A stretch of 64,000 nt of DNA from Anatilimnocola aggregata (GCF_007747655.1 NZ_CP036274.1:4774001-4838000), one strand, 5' to 3'. Shown: positions 1 through 9,035, counted from the first letter of the stretch. Program-made: numbers and translations. Notes: generated by a model not told the origin, from the letters alone.

Positions 1-105
1 CAACCGGTGATAAACAGCTTCCGACAAAGGCTCTTCGTCGGTGAGTTCATCCGCCCGGACAGTTTCTGTCTGAGCCTTGGGTTTGTGTCTAACTTTTGTC
101 GCCAC
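1..105 (-). CDS. Possible 5' end of an unidentified gene, cut by the window edge
   Basis: Reading leftward from a GTG at 105-103, a frame stays open for all 35 codons to the edge of the window. The peptide is hydrophilic and charged and ends in ADELTDEEPLSEAVYHRL, which reads like real protein. Upstream of the GTG the same frame gives Cys- and Trp-containing sequence that does not look coding, which favours a start here. I see no clear Shine-Dalgarno sequence and do not recognise a family. The call rests only on composition and an open frame. Confidence 0.33.
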   Translation of the reverse strand, partial: MATKVRHKPKAQTETVRADELTDEEPLSEAVYHRL

Positions 106-421
106 GGAACACCAGCTAAATGAATCGACTTTCCAGGAACTGCATGCAGTTCACAAAAGCCTACTTCGAGTCTTGGGCCTTTGTCAACTATTCCGCAAGG
201 AGGAACCGAAGAACTGCAAGTTCATGCGCAGTGGAGGATTGCTAGCCCGCGGGCCAGGCTCATCTGTAAAATGCCAAGGCCAAGATAAGAAAGACAAGAC
301 CTCGCGCTATCAGCCGGGCAAGGGCCATCGGCCGGATATCAAGCGGTAGTCAATTTCGCAGAAGCCTTTAAACCCCCGCCGCGGGGCAGGGGTGAGAGTA
401 AGCTTGCGCGTGCTGATTTAC
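106..421. other. Intergenic region without a supported gene
   Basis: This stretch separates the possible left-edge gene from the stop of the CehA-like gene. A short plus-strand frame at 77-349 exists, but its composition (many Lys, Gly, Gln and no family signature) does not support it. A GC-rich stem at 374-386 is listed separately. Confidence 0.4.
374..386 (-). terminator. Weak stem-loop downstream of the CehA-like gene
   Basis: CCCCG, a three-base loop and CGGGG form a 5-bp GC stem about 36 bases past the stop of the minus-strand gene ending at 422. On the minus strand it is followed by GTTTAAA rather than a true T run, so termination is only a suggestion. Confidence 0.3.
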
Positions 422-2830
422 TTACGGCCGATCGTTGAACGATTCACGTAGGATCTTTTCGTAAGCCTGGGTGGCGGTTTGGTAGGCAGCCTCGGCCGCG
501 GGGAGTTCGCTGGCGCGAATCTTGGGAGCTTTTTGCTTCCAGCACTGGGCGACGGAATCGATGCACCACTGGGCACTTCGCTGGCTCGCGCGGATAGGCT
601 GCTTGTCGACTTCGACGAAGATGGGATTGGTGTGGCAACTGGGGAAGATTCGCAGGGCGATCCAGCTGGAACGTTCGGGAACATAGTCGAACTGGATATC
701 GGTCACGTTGCCGTCGGCGACCATTTCCTTGGTCTCGACAACGTGGCCATTGACGATCAGTTCGACGGGGACCTTGTTCGAACTGCCAATGCGAGCCCGT
801 TCGATATGCCAATAGGGTTTTTGCACGAGCGGCAAGCGGCGGATGTCCTCGCGGGGAGTCTCTTCGAGGAGACCACTTGCGCGGCAGGTGACTTTTAACT
901 TCTCACCTTTGGCGGCAGCCAGAAAACTCTTCCGACCCTTGTCGCCAGGTTCGCCCACACCGAGCTTGTTGATTTTGAAGTCGAGTAAGTGACTGAGTCC
1001 ATCGCAGCAGTAAGAGCGGCCATCGCGGAGGCCATCAACCCAGCGATCGAAATCGATCTGGCCTTGAATGGCTGCCACGTTTTCACCGTCGGGCTTGGCG
1101 ACCGCCGCGGCGATTTTCCCCAACGCTTCCTTCACCGGCGGTTGTTGGTCCATCTTTACGTAGATGCGACCGAGACCGACGCGATCGCCATAGATGCAGG
1201 GAAAATCAGTCTCGCCGCTGATGCGGCAGGTGTAGCCGCAGTTGAGTGTGTGGTACCAAACGTTCAGTTCCCACACGATGGGCGTATCGACGGCAGAGAT
1301 AAAGTCGCAGACGTCGTGAACCACATCGACGACGTACTCATTCGCGCCGATGCTGTCGTACGGCGGCAAGTTGTAATTGGGAAGTTGATCTCCGGGGACC
1401 ATCAGCCCCCAGCCGCTGTGCGAGAAACCGACGACGCCACCTTGTTCTTTACCCCACTTCAGCACGGGCAAGTCCCAACTGGGCCATTCGTCGATTGTCT
1501 TGGTGCCGGGATAGTCGTCTTCCTTAAGCCGCAGCAGGCAGAGATGCCCGGCATGCGAACTGGGAAAACCGCTGACCTCGACGTCATAGCGCATCAAATA
1601 GTCTTTGGTCGATAGCTTGTTGATGGTCCCTTCGAAATATTGCTTCTGGTAGTACCAGCACGGGCCCCACGAAAGGACACACCCGACGTTCAAGTCTTCG
1701 CCCAAGATGTGCCGCATCATATCGGCGGGGGTGACCCCTTCGATCGGTGCTTCGTAGTGCTTGCAACCGGCCGCGTGAACGTGATGGTCGCCGGAGATCC
1801 AGCCGAGGTCAGCGACTTTGATCCAACGCTTGAGGCGGAACGATTCACGATGTTCGGCCGCGACCGGAACCTGAATGGTCCGTTTGAGGATTCGATACTC
1901 TGGGCCGCGGGTATAGAGCGCTTCGTAGGTGCCGGCGGGAAGCAAGACTTCTTCGCCATGATGGCGATAGACTTGATCGTGAAAGTAGAAGTCGGGAGCG
2001 AGGCGGCGTGCACGGGCCGGATAGATGCGCCCTTCGGGATCGCGAAAGACGAACTGACCTGTCGTGGGCTGGCCATCGTCGTCGATCACGTCGAGTCGCA
2101 CGCGGACGGCGGGCTCGCAATTGAAGACAATCGCCAGTTCGTTGCGAAAACCAAGGTCTTGTGTTCCCTGGCCAATATCAAACAGGAGTTTCGCTTCGCG
2201 CTTCCCCTTGTCTCGGCTGTACACCTGGACGATGCGATACTCCAGTTCAAGTCCCGTCAGTTCCTTGGTCAATGGCTGCGAGTCATAAGCAACGAGGTCC
2301 ATCCAGCGGTCGGGAACATCCGTGAGTTTGATAGTCGGGGCCGGTTTAGGACTAGCGGTCGACGTCTTCAGCATGGGTGCCGCGTTCGGGCTCGTCATGC
2401 GTAGGGCCGCGGTTACTCCCGCTTCGTTGTGGACCTTGATGAGATAAACTCGCCAACCTTGCTCGTTGAGATCGGCTTTGGCAGCGCCGCGAGTCACGCT
2501 AACGCGGCTCTCGGGATTGATGTTCACTCCAGCCAAGGCGCGGGCATCGAAGACCTTTTGAATTGCTTCGAGCGCGTCGGCAGCATCGGTCGTTTCGAGG
2601 GCAGCGTCGAGCTTTGCCAGTTCGTCCTTGGTCAGCGGTTCGCCCAGGAATTTTAAGGCATCGACGAGGCGTTTCGCCTGAGATTTCACAGGCTGAACTT
2701 CAACCGCCCGGACGATTTCCAATTCGGCACTTCGAAGTGGATTACTCGCCAGGAAAAGGAGCGCCAACGTTGCCAAGAGCGAACGTACGTACGCCCGCGA
2801 ACCTGCTGCACCACGAAGAATTGCCCGCAT
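422..2830 (-). CDS. CehA/McbA-like secreted metallohydrolase
   Basis: The 802-residue product begins with an arginine-rich N-terminus and a hydrophobic stretch (LLATLALLFLASNPLRSAE), consistent with Sec export. Near the middle (about residue 345) the motif GDHHVHAAGC is the metal-binding start of the CehA/McbA PHP-like fold, a family that includes carbaryl hydrolase. Further His and Asp residues follow (FSHSGW, VVDVVHDVCD). The first 330 residues appear to be beta-rich accessory sequence, including a carboxypeptidase-regulatory-like part around YPARARRLAPDFYFHDQVY. The substrate cannot be read from the sequence; planctomycetes carry many paralogs. It is transcribed alone, away from the trpG/pabA-moeA pair. 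Family is fairly sure, activity is inferred. Confidence 0.8.
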   Translation of the reverse strand: MRAILRGAAGSRAYVRSLLATLALLFLASNPLRSAELEIVRAVEVQPVKSQAKRLVDALKFLGEPLTKDELAKLDAALETTDAADALEAIQKVFDARALAGVNINPESRVSVTRGAAKADLNEQGWRVYLIKVHNEAGVTAALRMTSPNAAPMLKTSTASPKPAPTIKLTDVPDRWMDLVAYDSQPLTKELTGLELEYRIVQVYSRDKGKREAKLLFDIGQGTQDLGFRNELAIVFNCEPAVRVRLDVIDDDGQPTTGQFVFRDPEGRIYPARARRLAPDFYFHDQVYRHHGEEVLLPAGTYEALYTRGPEYRILKRTIQVPVAAEHRESFRLKRWIKVADLGWISGDHHVHAAGCKHYEAPIEGVTPADMMRHILGEDLNVGCVLSWGPCWYYQKQYFEGTINKLSTKDYLMRYDVEVSGFPSSHAGHLCLLRLKEDDYPGTKTIDEWPSWDLPVLKWGKEQGGVVGFSHSGWGLMVPGDQLPNYNLPPYDSIGANEYVVDVVHDVCDFISAVDTPIVWELNVWYHTLNCGYTCRISGETDFPCIYGDRVGLGRIYVKMDQQPPVKEALGKIAAAVAKPDGENVAAIQGQIDFDRWVDGLRDGRSYCCDGLSHLLDFKINKLGVGEPGDKGRKSFLAAAKGEKLKVTCRASGLLEETPREDIRRLPLVQKPYWHIERARIGSSNKVPVELIVNGHVVETKEMVADGNVTDIQFDYVPERSSWIALRIFPSCHTNPIFVEVDKQPIRASQRSAQWCIDSVAQCWKQKAPKIRASELPAAEAAYQTATQAYEKILRESFNDRP

Positions 2831-3003
2831 CGCTGGCTCCCTCTGACGAATGTCTCAATCGCCCCATTGAACTCGGTGCCATTTCACGCGAACCTATCTT
2901 GGAGCACGCGAGTCGTTCCGGGCAAGTGTTTTCGCGTTTTTCCTGAGCCGGAAGTATTCTGTCTTTACTTCTGCATTCTGCCTTTTCACCTCTGCATTCC
3001 CCC

Positions 3004-3597
3004 ATGATTCTGCTGATCGATAACTACGACTCCTTCACCTACAACCTCGTGCAGCGGTTGGGGGAAATTGATGCATCGCTCGATATTCAAGTCCATCGCA
3101 ACGACCAGATCACCTGCGACGAGATCGAGAAGTTGAAGCCGACACACTTGATTGTTTCGCCAGGTCCCTGCACGCCGACCGAGGCCGGTATTTCGGTCGA
3201 GTGCATTCAGCGGTTTATGGGAAAATTGCCGCTGCTCGGCGTATGCCTGGGGCATCAATCGATTGGGCAGGCGACCGGCGGCCTGATTGTGCGGGCTAAA
3301 CGGCTGATGCACGGCAAGACCGATCAGATTTATCACGATGGGGTGGGTCTGTTCGAAGGGCTGCCAAACCCGGTAACGGCGACCCGTTATCACAGCCTGG
3401 TGATTCGTCCCGATACGCTGAATCCTGATTTCATTGTTTCTGCCTGGGCCGATGCTCCCGATGGTTCGCGGGAGATCATGGCCATTCGGCATAAAACGAT
3501 GCCACTGGTCGGTGTGCAGTTTCATCCCGAGAGCTTCTTGACCGAATACGGCCACCAGATGCTGCGGCAATTCCTGACGATGCAGGTCAAGCGATGA
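3004..3597 (+). CDS. Anthranilate/aminodeoxychorismate synthase glutamine amidotransferase subunit
   Basis: Class I glutamine amidotransferase of the TrpG/PabA type, 197 residues, the normal length. It supplies ammonia from glutamine to a chorismate-using partner (TrpE or PabB). The N-terminus ILLIDNYDSFTYNLVQ is the family signature, the nucleophile elbow is GVCLGHQ and the catalytic His-Glu pair is in VQFHPES. TrpG and PabA cannot be separated from sequence alone, and one protein often serves both pathways. No trpE or pabB is present in the window. The stop overlaps the moeA start by four bases (ATGA), so the two are translationally coupled although their pathways are not obviously linked. 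Confidence 0.93.
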   Translation: MILLIDNYDSFTYNLVQRLGEIDASLDIQVHRNDQITCDEIEKLKPTHLIVSPGPCTPTEAGISVECIQRFMGKLPLLGVCLGHQSIGQATGGLIVRAKRLMHGKTDQIYHDGVGLFEGLPNPVTATRYHSLVIRPDTLNPDFIVSAWADAPDGSREIMAIRHKTMPLVGVQFHPESFLTEYGHQMLRQFLTMQVKR

Positions 3598-4823
3598 TCA
3601 GTGTCGAACAGGCCTTGGAACTGGTGCTGCAACATGCGGGCAAGCTGCAGCGCTGCCGGCAGGTGAATATCGAGGCAGCCTTGGGCTGCATCCTGGCCGA
3701 AGATGTGGTGAGTGATGTTGATTCGCCACCGCACGATAAGTCGATCGTCGATGGCTATGCAATTCATGAAGGGGATTTGAGCGGCGAGAACCAGTTGCAG
3801 ATCATCGAGCACATTGTCGCCGGTCTCGTGCCGTCTCGTTCGTTAGAAAAAGGCCTTGCCACTCAGATTATGACCGGCGCGCCCATTCCCACTGGCACTG
3901 CTGCAGTGGTAATGGTGGAAAAGACGAGCACTCAAAACAAGGGAGATCTGGAGTTCTTGTCTCTCACCGAGCGGAGCATTCGTCCTGGGCAGAACATTGT
4001 GCGTCGCGGGCAGTCGATGAAGCTCGGCGACGTAGTGCTGCGGCAAGGAACGCTGCTGCGGGCGATTGAGATTGGGCTGCTCGCCGAAGTGGGGCGAGAA
4101 AGTGTGTGGACACTCATCGATCCAGCGGTTGCGATTCTTCCCACCGGCGACGAAATTGTTCCACATACGGAGAAGCCACCGCCGGGAAAGATTCGCAACA
4201 GCAACAGCAGTTTGCTGGCCAATCTGGTTATGCAAGCCGGTGGTCAGCCGGCAGAGAGCGACATCGTTCCCGATCATGCAGAAACACTACTCCAGGCGAT
4301 TGAAGAGAATCTCGATTGCGATGCGATCTTGCTCTCGGGTGGCGTATCGGCTGGCGTACACGACTTGGTTCCAGCGGCCCTGGCCAAGGCTGGCGTAAAG
4401 CAGGTTTTTCATCACGTGAATTTGAAGCCAGGTAAGCCACTCTGGTTTGGCTTCTTCGATCGGGGCGACGATCGTCCCCCCTGTCTGGTATTCGGACTGC
4501 CGGGAAACCCGGTCAGCGGGCTGGTCTGCTTCGAGCTATTTGTGCGACCCGCCCTGCAGAAGATGCGGTGGATGAAGCCGCGTGGACTGCCTATTCAGCG
4601 GGCAACATTAACGGTGGAACATAAGCACCGGGGCGATCGCCCCTCCTATTGGCCCGCTGAATACGACTCCGATTCTGGGCAGATCTTGCCGTTGTCGTGG
4701 CAAGGGTCGGGCGACTTGAGGTCGCTGACGGGAGCCAATGCTCTGGCCTATTTTCCTGGCGGCGATCGGGTTTGGCCAGTCGACGAAGAGGTGACTGTCT
4801 ACCTACTGCCTGCCAGTTCGTAA
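3594..4823 (+). CDS. moeA: Molybdopterin molybdotransferase MoeA
   Basis: The enzyme inserts molybdate into adenylylated molybdopterin in the last step of molybdenum cofactor synthesis, in the cytoplasm. The 409-residue protein has the expected MoeA order: an N-terminal part with DSPPHDKSIVDGYAI, a middle beta domain with IMTGAPIPTGTAAVVMVE, the MogA-like domain with ILPTGDEIV and LLSGGVSAGVHD, then KPGKPLWFG and FGLPGNPVSG, and a C-terminal beta domain. All expected motifs are intact. Its start overlaps the stop of the upstream amidotransferase gene in an ATGA arrangement. No other molybdenum cofactor genes are nearby. Confidence 0.95.
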   Translation: MISVEQALELVLQHAGKLQRCRQVNIEAALGCILAEDVVSDVDSPPHDKSIVDGYAIHEGDLSGENQLQIIEHIVAGLVPSRSLEKGLATQIMTGAPIPTGTAAVVMVEKTSTQNKGDLEFLSLTERSIRPGQNIVRRGQSMKLGDVVLRQGTLLRAIEIGLLAEVGRESVWTLIDPAVAILPTGDEIVPHTEKPPPGKIRNSNSSLLANLVMQAGGQPAESDIVPDHAETLLQAIEENLDCDAILLSGGVSAGVHDLVPAALAKAGVKQVFHHVNLKPGKPLWFGFFDRGDDRPPCLVFGLPGNPVSGLVCFELFVRPALQKMRWMKPRGLPIQRATLTVEHKHRGDRPSYWPAEYDSDSGQILPLSWQGSGDLRSLTGANALAYFPGGDRVWPVDEEVTVYLLPASS

Positions 4824-4999
4824 CTCAAGTGGCAATTTCGTGCCATTCATGAAAGTCGACCGTTGACATCGGTCCGCCAGTACTTAACATAACGGGTGCT
4901 GGTTTTATCCCCCCTTGTGCGACCCTCCCCGCCTTGCACCCAACCAGCCTGCACTCTCGCCGATTGCTGCCCTCCGAAATTCTGCCCGCCAAACCCGCC

Positions 5000-5383
5000 G
5001 TGAAACTTCGCTTAATCAGCCAGGATCCCCTGGCATCGCCGCGTGAGATCGTGCTCGAACACTTCCCCGCTGATATCGGTCGGGGAGTGGATGTGTCGCT
5101 TCGCATCGACGACCGTTGGATCAGCCGGCGACACTGTCAGCTGAACATCGAAGGTGATGACCTGGTCGTCCGTGATCTTGGTTCGCGTCACGGCACCTAC
5201 GTCAATGGTCAGGCAATCGAGCAGGTCTGCTTGCAGCCAGGCAACGAACTCTGCTTGGGGCTGAGTCACTTCGTCGTCGATCTGCTCCGCGAAGAATCGC
5301 TTGTCCCTGCCGGCCATGACTCCGGCGAACTCGACCTGCCCATACGGGGCAACGGCCGCCGCGTGATGGCAATGGCCTATTAG
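5000..5383 (+). CDS. FHA domain protein
   Basis: A single forkhead-associated domain, a phosphothreonine-peptide-binding module, fills the 127-residue product. The hallmarks are IGRGVD (strand with Gly-Arg), the SRRHC phosphate-contact motif and GSRHGTYVNG. I chose the GTG at 5000 because the product then begins directly with the first FHA strand (KLRLISQDP). An in-frame ATG at 4934 would add 22 residues that do not look like domain sequence. The gene converges on the MotA/ExbB-like module, whose last stop is at 5396. The binding partner is unknown; a kinase-linked role is family knowledge only. Confidence 0.82.
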   Translation: MKLRLISQDPLASPREIVLEHFPADIGRGVDVSLRIDDRWISRRHCQLNIEGDDLVVRDLGSRHGTYVNGQAIEQVCLQPGNELCLGLSHFVVDLLREESLVPAGHDSGELDLPIRGNGRRVMAMAY

Positions 5384-5395
5384 AGGTTTGGTCGT

Positions 5396-6505
5396 CTAAT
5401 CGACCGTATCGGTCGGCCCCATGGGCAATGCCGGTTTCGCAGGTGCATTCGGATCGGGCTTAGGCGGAGGGGGCTGACCTTCGCAGGGAACTGTCATTCC
5501 CAGGCTCTCTCTCCAGGTGTAGTCGACCGTATAGGGTTCCCAGCCCGCGAGGACTCCCATTTCGTCGCACACACTCCGAGCAGCCACATAGGCATCGAAG
5601 CTGTCGTTCCACACGAGAAAGCGGATATAGAACTTGTCACCATGCTTGGTCTGTAAAGATTTGAGACCGCGGCGGAGATTGGAACTGGCGGCTGTTGCCT
5701 GCTTGGGGGATTCGCCTCCTGTCGGTTTCAACTCGAAGACGATGTACAGATTGAAATTGACCACGGCCAATTGGACGCGAAAGTTGGCGTCAAACACGCG
5801 GGCGTTCTTGTTGAAGGTCTGAACGAGCTTCTCGCAATCGATCTTTCCATCCTTGGTTTTCATCGCGGGCTGTCGCAACAGAAGCTCCACCTGCTTTTTG
5901 CAGCGGTCGCGAATCTCGGTGGGGAGGAAGGGGACAATCTGGCCATCGCGCACGATGATTCGGTATTGAGTCGCGCCAGCGGGAGCATCGCGAGGATTCG
6001 GCAAGCTGACAATCTTGGCCGGCGGCGCTGCAACGACTTCGGTCTTGTCGAGGAGAGCTTTCAAACGCGCAAGTTCTTCTTCGGTAGCCACCAATTTGGT
6101 GGCAAGCTCTTTGGACTTTTTCTCGTTCTCGTCGACCTTCGTTTCGGTCTCTTTGAGCTTTTCGGCGGGGACGATTTCCGCTGGCTTTTGCTTTTTCAAG
6201 GCTTCTATCTGGGCGAGGAGCACACCGAAGTTATCCGATGGTTCCGTGGTGGTAACAGTGGGCAGCTTGCTGGCCAACTGTTCGCGCAGCTTTCGCAGTT
6301 GTTCTGCCTGTTGCTGGGCCTTGGCGAGATCGGCGGCCGAAACGTTGAGCTGTGAGGGATCGAGATCCAGAATTCGCTGCACGGCACTTTGGACGTTCAG
6401 TGTGGTGAGCATGAGCACCATCACCAGCACCCCCACCACATTGGTGAGTGTGTCGAGAAGTGAATCGAGATTCATGCCGGCCTCGCCACCCTTGCGTCTT
6501 GCCAT
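5396..6505 (-). CDS. Single-span stator-like B subunit, Asp-containing (MotB/TolR/ExbD-like)
   Basis: The 369-residue protein has a short basic N-terminus (MARRKGGEAG), one membrane span at about residues 16-36 with Asp18 at its start (LLDTLTNVVGVLVMVLML), a coiled-coil region at about 60-150 rich in Lys, Glu and Gln, and a globular C-terminal domain from about 165 with RIIVRDGQIVPFLPTE. The Asp near the start of the span matches the position of the protonatable Asp of ExbD/TolR/MotB. No OmpA-type peptidoglycan-binding motif is visible. It is the last gene of a three-gene operon, six bases after the paralogous 285-residue subunit. Assignment to this superfamily is inference from topology and the Asp; the role is unknown. 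Confidence 0.7.
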   Translation of the reverse strand: MARRKGGEAGMNLDSLLDTLTNVVGVLVMVLMLTTLNVQSAVQRILDLDPSQLNVSAADLAKAQQQAEQLRKLREQLASKLPTVTTTEPSDNFGVLLAQIEALKKQKPAEIVPAEKLKETETKVDENEKKSKELATKLVATEEELARLKALLDKTEVVAAPPAKIVSLPNPRDAPAGATQYRIIVRDGQIVPFLPTEIRDRCKKQVELLLRQPAMKTKDGKIDCEKLVQTFNKNARVFDANFRVQLAVVNFNLYIVFELKPTGGESPKQATAASSNLRRGLKSLQTKHGDKFYIRFLVWNDSFDAYVAARSVCDEMGVLAGWEPYTVDYTWRESLGMTVPCEGQPPPPKPDPNAPAKPALPMGPTDTVD

Positions 6506-6511
6506 GATGCT

Positions 6512-7369
6512 TCACTTTCCTTGAAACAGGGTGAGGTCAAGCTTGCCTTGCGAACCGATGGCCAACTTGCCGTTGGTAACCGCCCGGTTGCGAGCGACAC
6601 TGCGGGCAGAGTTATACGTTGCGACCCCGTCCGGACGAATTAAGAATACCACGGTCGACTTGGCATCGGCCTTGACCTTGTCGAGCAACTTGATGAATTC
6701 GGCGTGACCACCCATTTGCGCCTTGGGGATGCGCAGCGGTTGCGGGCGGTCGTGCAGAACAATGCTCGCTGCCGCACATTCGACAAACACCGGCTTCAAG
6801 TCGGAGCCCGTCCCGCTGGGTTGGATTTGCACCTGCGCCTCTGCTGGCGGGGCTTTGATCTTGGCCAGTTGCTCCTGAAGCTTGGCCAATTGTTCGAGCA
6901 ATGGCTTCAAGCGCTCGTCCAGTTCTTTGTTTTCTTTTTGCAATTGTTCGAGGCGAATGATCTTGGCTGCCAGTTCGATCTGACGTTGACTCGCAGTCTC
7001 TTGGTTCGCTTTGGTGGTTGCCTGTAGTTCTACTAGTTCCTTTTTCGCTGCGGCAATATTCTCGGCGACAATCGTAGCTTCCTGCTGCGCTGATTGCAGC
7101 TGAGCAATTTTCGCTTGCAAAGCCTTGAGCGCTTCTTGATCCAACTTGGCCTGATCGCGGAGCGTCTTGTACTGCGTCGCGCGGGCTTTGGCTTCCTCCG
7201 CAGCTTGGGCGGCAGCGGCAGCATCGGCCTGGGCCTGGGGATTGTCCTTCCCAATTTGCCCAAGCGTGACGGCGGTAATCATCAGCACCAGAATTCCGAT
7301 CACTGCAGCGAGAATGCTGAGGAACGGAAACAGGCTGACAGCGTCGTCGATATTTGCCTTTTTTGCCAT
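6512..7369 (-). CDS. Single-span stator-like B subunit, Asp replaced by Ser
   Basis: The 285-residue product has the same plan as its downstream neighbour: basic N-terminus, one membrane span (PFLSILAAVIGILVLMITAV, about residues 15-36), a long coiled coil (about 45-180) and a small C-terminal domain with VFLIRPDGVATYNSARSVA. Aligned without gaps from the first Met, both proteins have Gly25, Leu27 and Val28, but the neighbour's Asp18 is Ser18 here. This suggests a non-protonatable paralog. It lies between the MotA/ExbB-like gene (50-base gap) and the Asp-containing paralog (six-base gap), so the three probably form one complex. It could alternatively be only a coiled-coil membrane anchor. Confidence 0.65.
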   Translation of the reverse strand: MAKKANIDDAVSLFPFLSILAAVIGILVLMITAVTLGQIGKDNPQAQADAAAAAQAAEEAKARATQYKTLRDQAKLDQEALKALQAKIAQLQSAQQEATIVAENIAAAKKELVELQATTKANQETASQRQIELAAKIIRLEQLQKENKELDERLKPLLEQLAKLQEQLAKIKAPPAEAQVQIQPSGTGSDLKPVFVECAAASIVLHDRPQPLRIPKAQMGGHAEFIKLLDKVKADAKSTVVFLIRPDGVATYNSARSVARNRAVTNGKLAIGSQGKLDLTLFQGK

Positions 7370-7418
7370 GATCTAGATCAGAAGCGGAGCTGCGAACGAG
7401 TGACAACTTGGGGCGAAC

Positions 7419-9035
7419 TCACCGTCGGCTAAACCACCCCTTCTTGGCTGGATGCTGCACCTGAATCACGACTTGCTTGCCGTTAAGTTGACTCAACGTG
7501 TCGTTCAAGTTGAGGACGGCCTGCTCCAGAAGTCCCATCTGCTCTTCCAGCATCTGTGTCGATTGTTGGACGACGGCCGTGACTTGCTGTTGACCGCTGG
7601 TCACTGCCGCTGTCTGTTGTTCGGCCGCACGGGTGGCCCAGTTTGCCTGATCTTGCTGGGCCTGGCTGAGGTTCTGCGTAACTGCTGCGATTTGCGTGGT
7701 CAGTTCACTCAGCGAGAGGACCGCCGTGTTGATCTCTCCCAAGCGTTCGGAATGCTGCAATTGCACCCCTTCCTGCATGTGAGTCCAACCCTGAGAAATC
7801 TCCGCCGTCAGTTCTTTACCGATTTCTCGCAGGCGCGCCGTCCACGCCCGCAGTTCTGCCTGATGCGGCACTAGCGCGGCATTGATTGCCTTTTGTAACG
7901 TCGCATCGCTCGATGTCACGGGCGCGCCGGCATCTTCATCGATCAGTCGCTTCAAGAGATTTTCGTTGCAGTAGTCTTCCACCCAGTTCAGCAAGTCTTC
8001 TTCGGCCTTCTGCAAGGAACTGGCTGGAAACTTGAGCAGCAGGCTCATGATCAACGCGACGAGCGTCGTATCGAACGCCACACCAAGACCACCCGTAATC
8101 GCACCGAGTGACTTCTTGATGCTCTCTACGTCGGAGGCTGCCTCTAAGCTGCCGGAGAGATTACCCACCGCATCGCCCAACCCTTGGACGGTACCAATGA
8201 AGCCCAGAATGGGAATTGCCCAGATGAACACATTCAGTAGCGAATAACTCGAGCTGACCGCGTTGTTATCGAGTTCCGCTTGCGACGAAAGCATTGTCGA
8301 AACTTCCGACGAACTCCCTCGTACGCTGTAGTGCTCTAAACCGCGCAACACGCGACGCGCCAAAAAACTGGCACCGGTATCAACCGGCAAGCTACGCACG
8401 TTCTCGCCAAAAGCGTGGACGTTCTGCCGCGAGATTTCTTTACCGATACTTTCGGGCAGCAAGTCGAAGAGCATCGACTCTCGCTGTCTGTAGAGCTTGC
8501 GCGACTTGAAGATCAAGATTGCGACGGCCCAGAACATCAGGAAAGCTTCGGCGACGGTGACCCAACCGCGATCGAAAAACAGATCGCGAAAATACATTTG
8601 CGGCAGCGGGGCCAGAATCGCGTAGAACGTCACCGTGAACAGCAGGCCAATGGCGGCCGTCCAAATCAGGCTGACATTCGTGCCGTCATCGTTGCTGGCG
8701 TGCGTTGTCTCTTTCGTCTTTGCCTTCGCTGTTTTCTTGCTCCCTGCGACAACAGGAGGCGTGGGTGCAGCCGCCGCCGGAGTGCCGAGGGAAGGGACAG
8801 CGGAAGTGGCTGCGACGCGAATTGGATTGGTAGTAGCTGGCGCAGGGCTGCCCCCCAAGGTGTTCAAATCGAGCGATGCCAGATCGAGAGGAGCCAGGGG
8901 ATCTGGCTCGACGGGTGCAGGCTGCGGCACCTTTACCTGGTGCTTGCAGTACGGACAACGAGCGTTCCGTCCGGCAAGCTCTTCTTTCACGCGGAGGCTT
9001 TTGCTGCAGTGGGGACAAGCGAAGTTGAAATACAT
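7419..9035 (-). CDS. MotA/TolQ/ExbB proton channel family protein with N-terminal zinc ribbon
   Basis: From the start chosen here (538 residues) the protein opens with MYFNFACPHC and a second CPYC pair, a four-cysteine zinc ribbon of the MJ0042 type. A Pro/Ala/Thr-rich linker follows, then membrane spans (VSLIWTAAIGLLFTVTFYAI, AFLMFWAVAILIF, IWAIPILGFIGTVQGLG, VAFDTTLVALIMSLLL) and a long Gln/Ala coiled-coil tail ending KKGWFSRR. IPILGFIGTVQGL matches the conserved third span of TolQ/ExbB/MotA. An upstream in-frame ATG at 9095 would add 20 residues before the ribbon and seems less likely. It heads the operon with the two B-type subunits. Ion flow through the complex is inferred from family; the driven process is unknown. 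Confidence 0.85.
   Translation of the reverse strand: MYFNFACPHCSKSLRVKEELAGRNARCPYCKHQVKVPQPAPVEPDPLAPLDLASLDLNTLGGSPAPATTNPIRVAATSAVPSLGTPAAAAPTPPVVAGSKKTAKAKTKETTHASNDDGTNVSLIWTAAIGLLFTVTFYAILAPLPQMYFRDLFFDRGWVTVAEAFLMFWAVAILIFKSRKLYRQRESMLFDLLPESIGKEISRQNVHAFGENVRSLPVDTGASFLARRVLRGLEHYSVRGSSSEVSTMLSSQAELDNNAVSSSYSLLNVFIWAIPILGFIGTVQGLGDAVGNLSGSLEAASDVESIKKSLGAITGGLGVAFDTTLVALIMSLLLKFPASSLQKAEEDLLNWVEDYCNENLLKRLIDEDAGAPVTSSDATLQKAINAALVPHQAELRAWTARLREIGKELTAEISQGWTHMQEGVQLQHSERLGEINTAVLSLSELTTQIAAVTQNLSQAQQDQANWATRAAEQQTAAVTSGQQQVTAVVQQSTQMLEEQMGLLEQAVLNLNDTLSQLNGKQVVIQVQHPAKKGWFSRR

Noticed and set aside
77-349. Plus-strand open frame of 90 codons near the left edge
   Set aside because: No family signature or ribosome site, composition not convincing, and it overlaps a better candidate frame on the other strand at 1-105.
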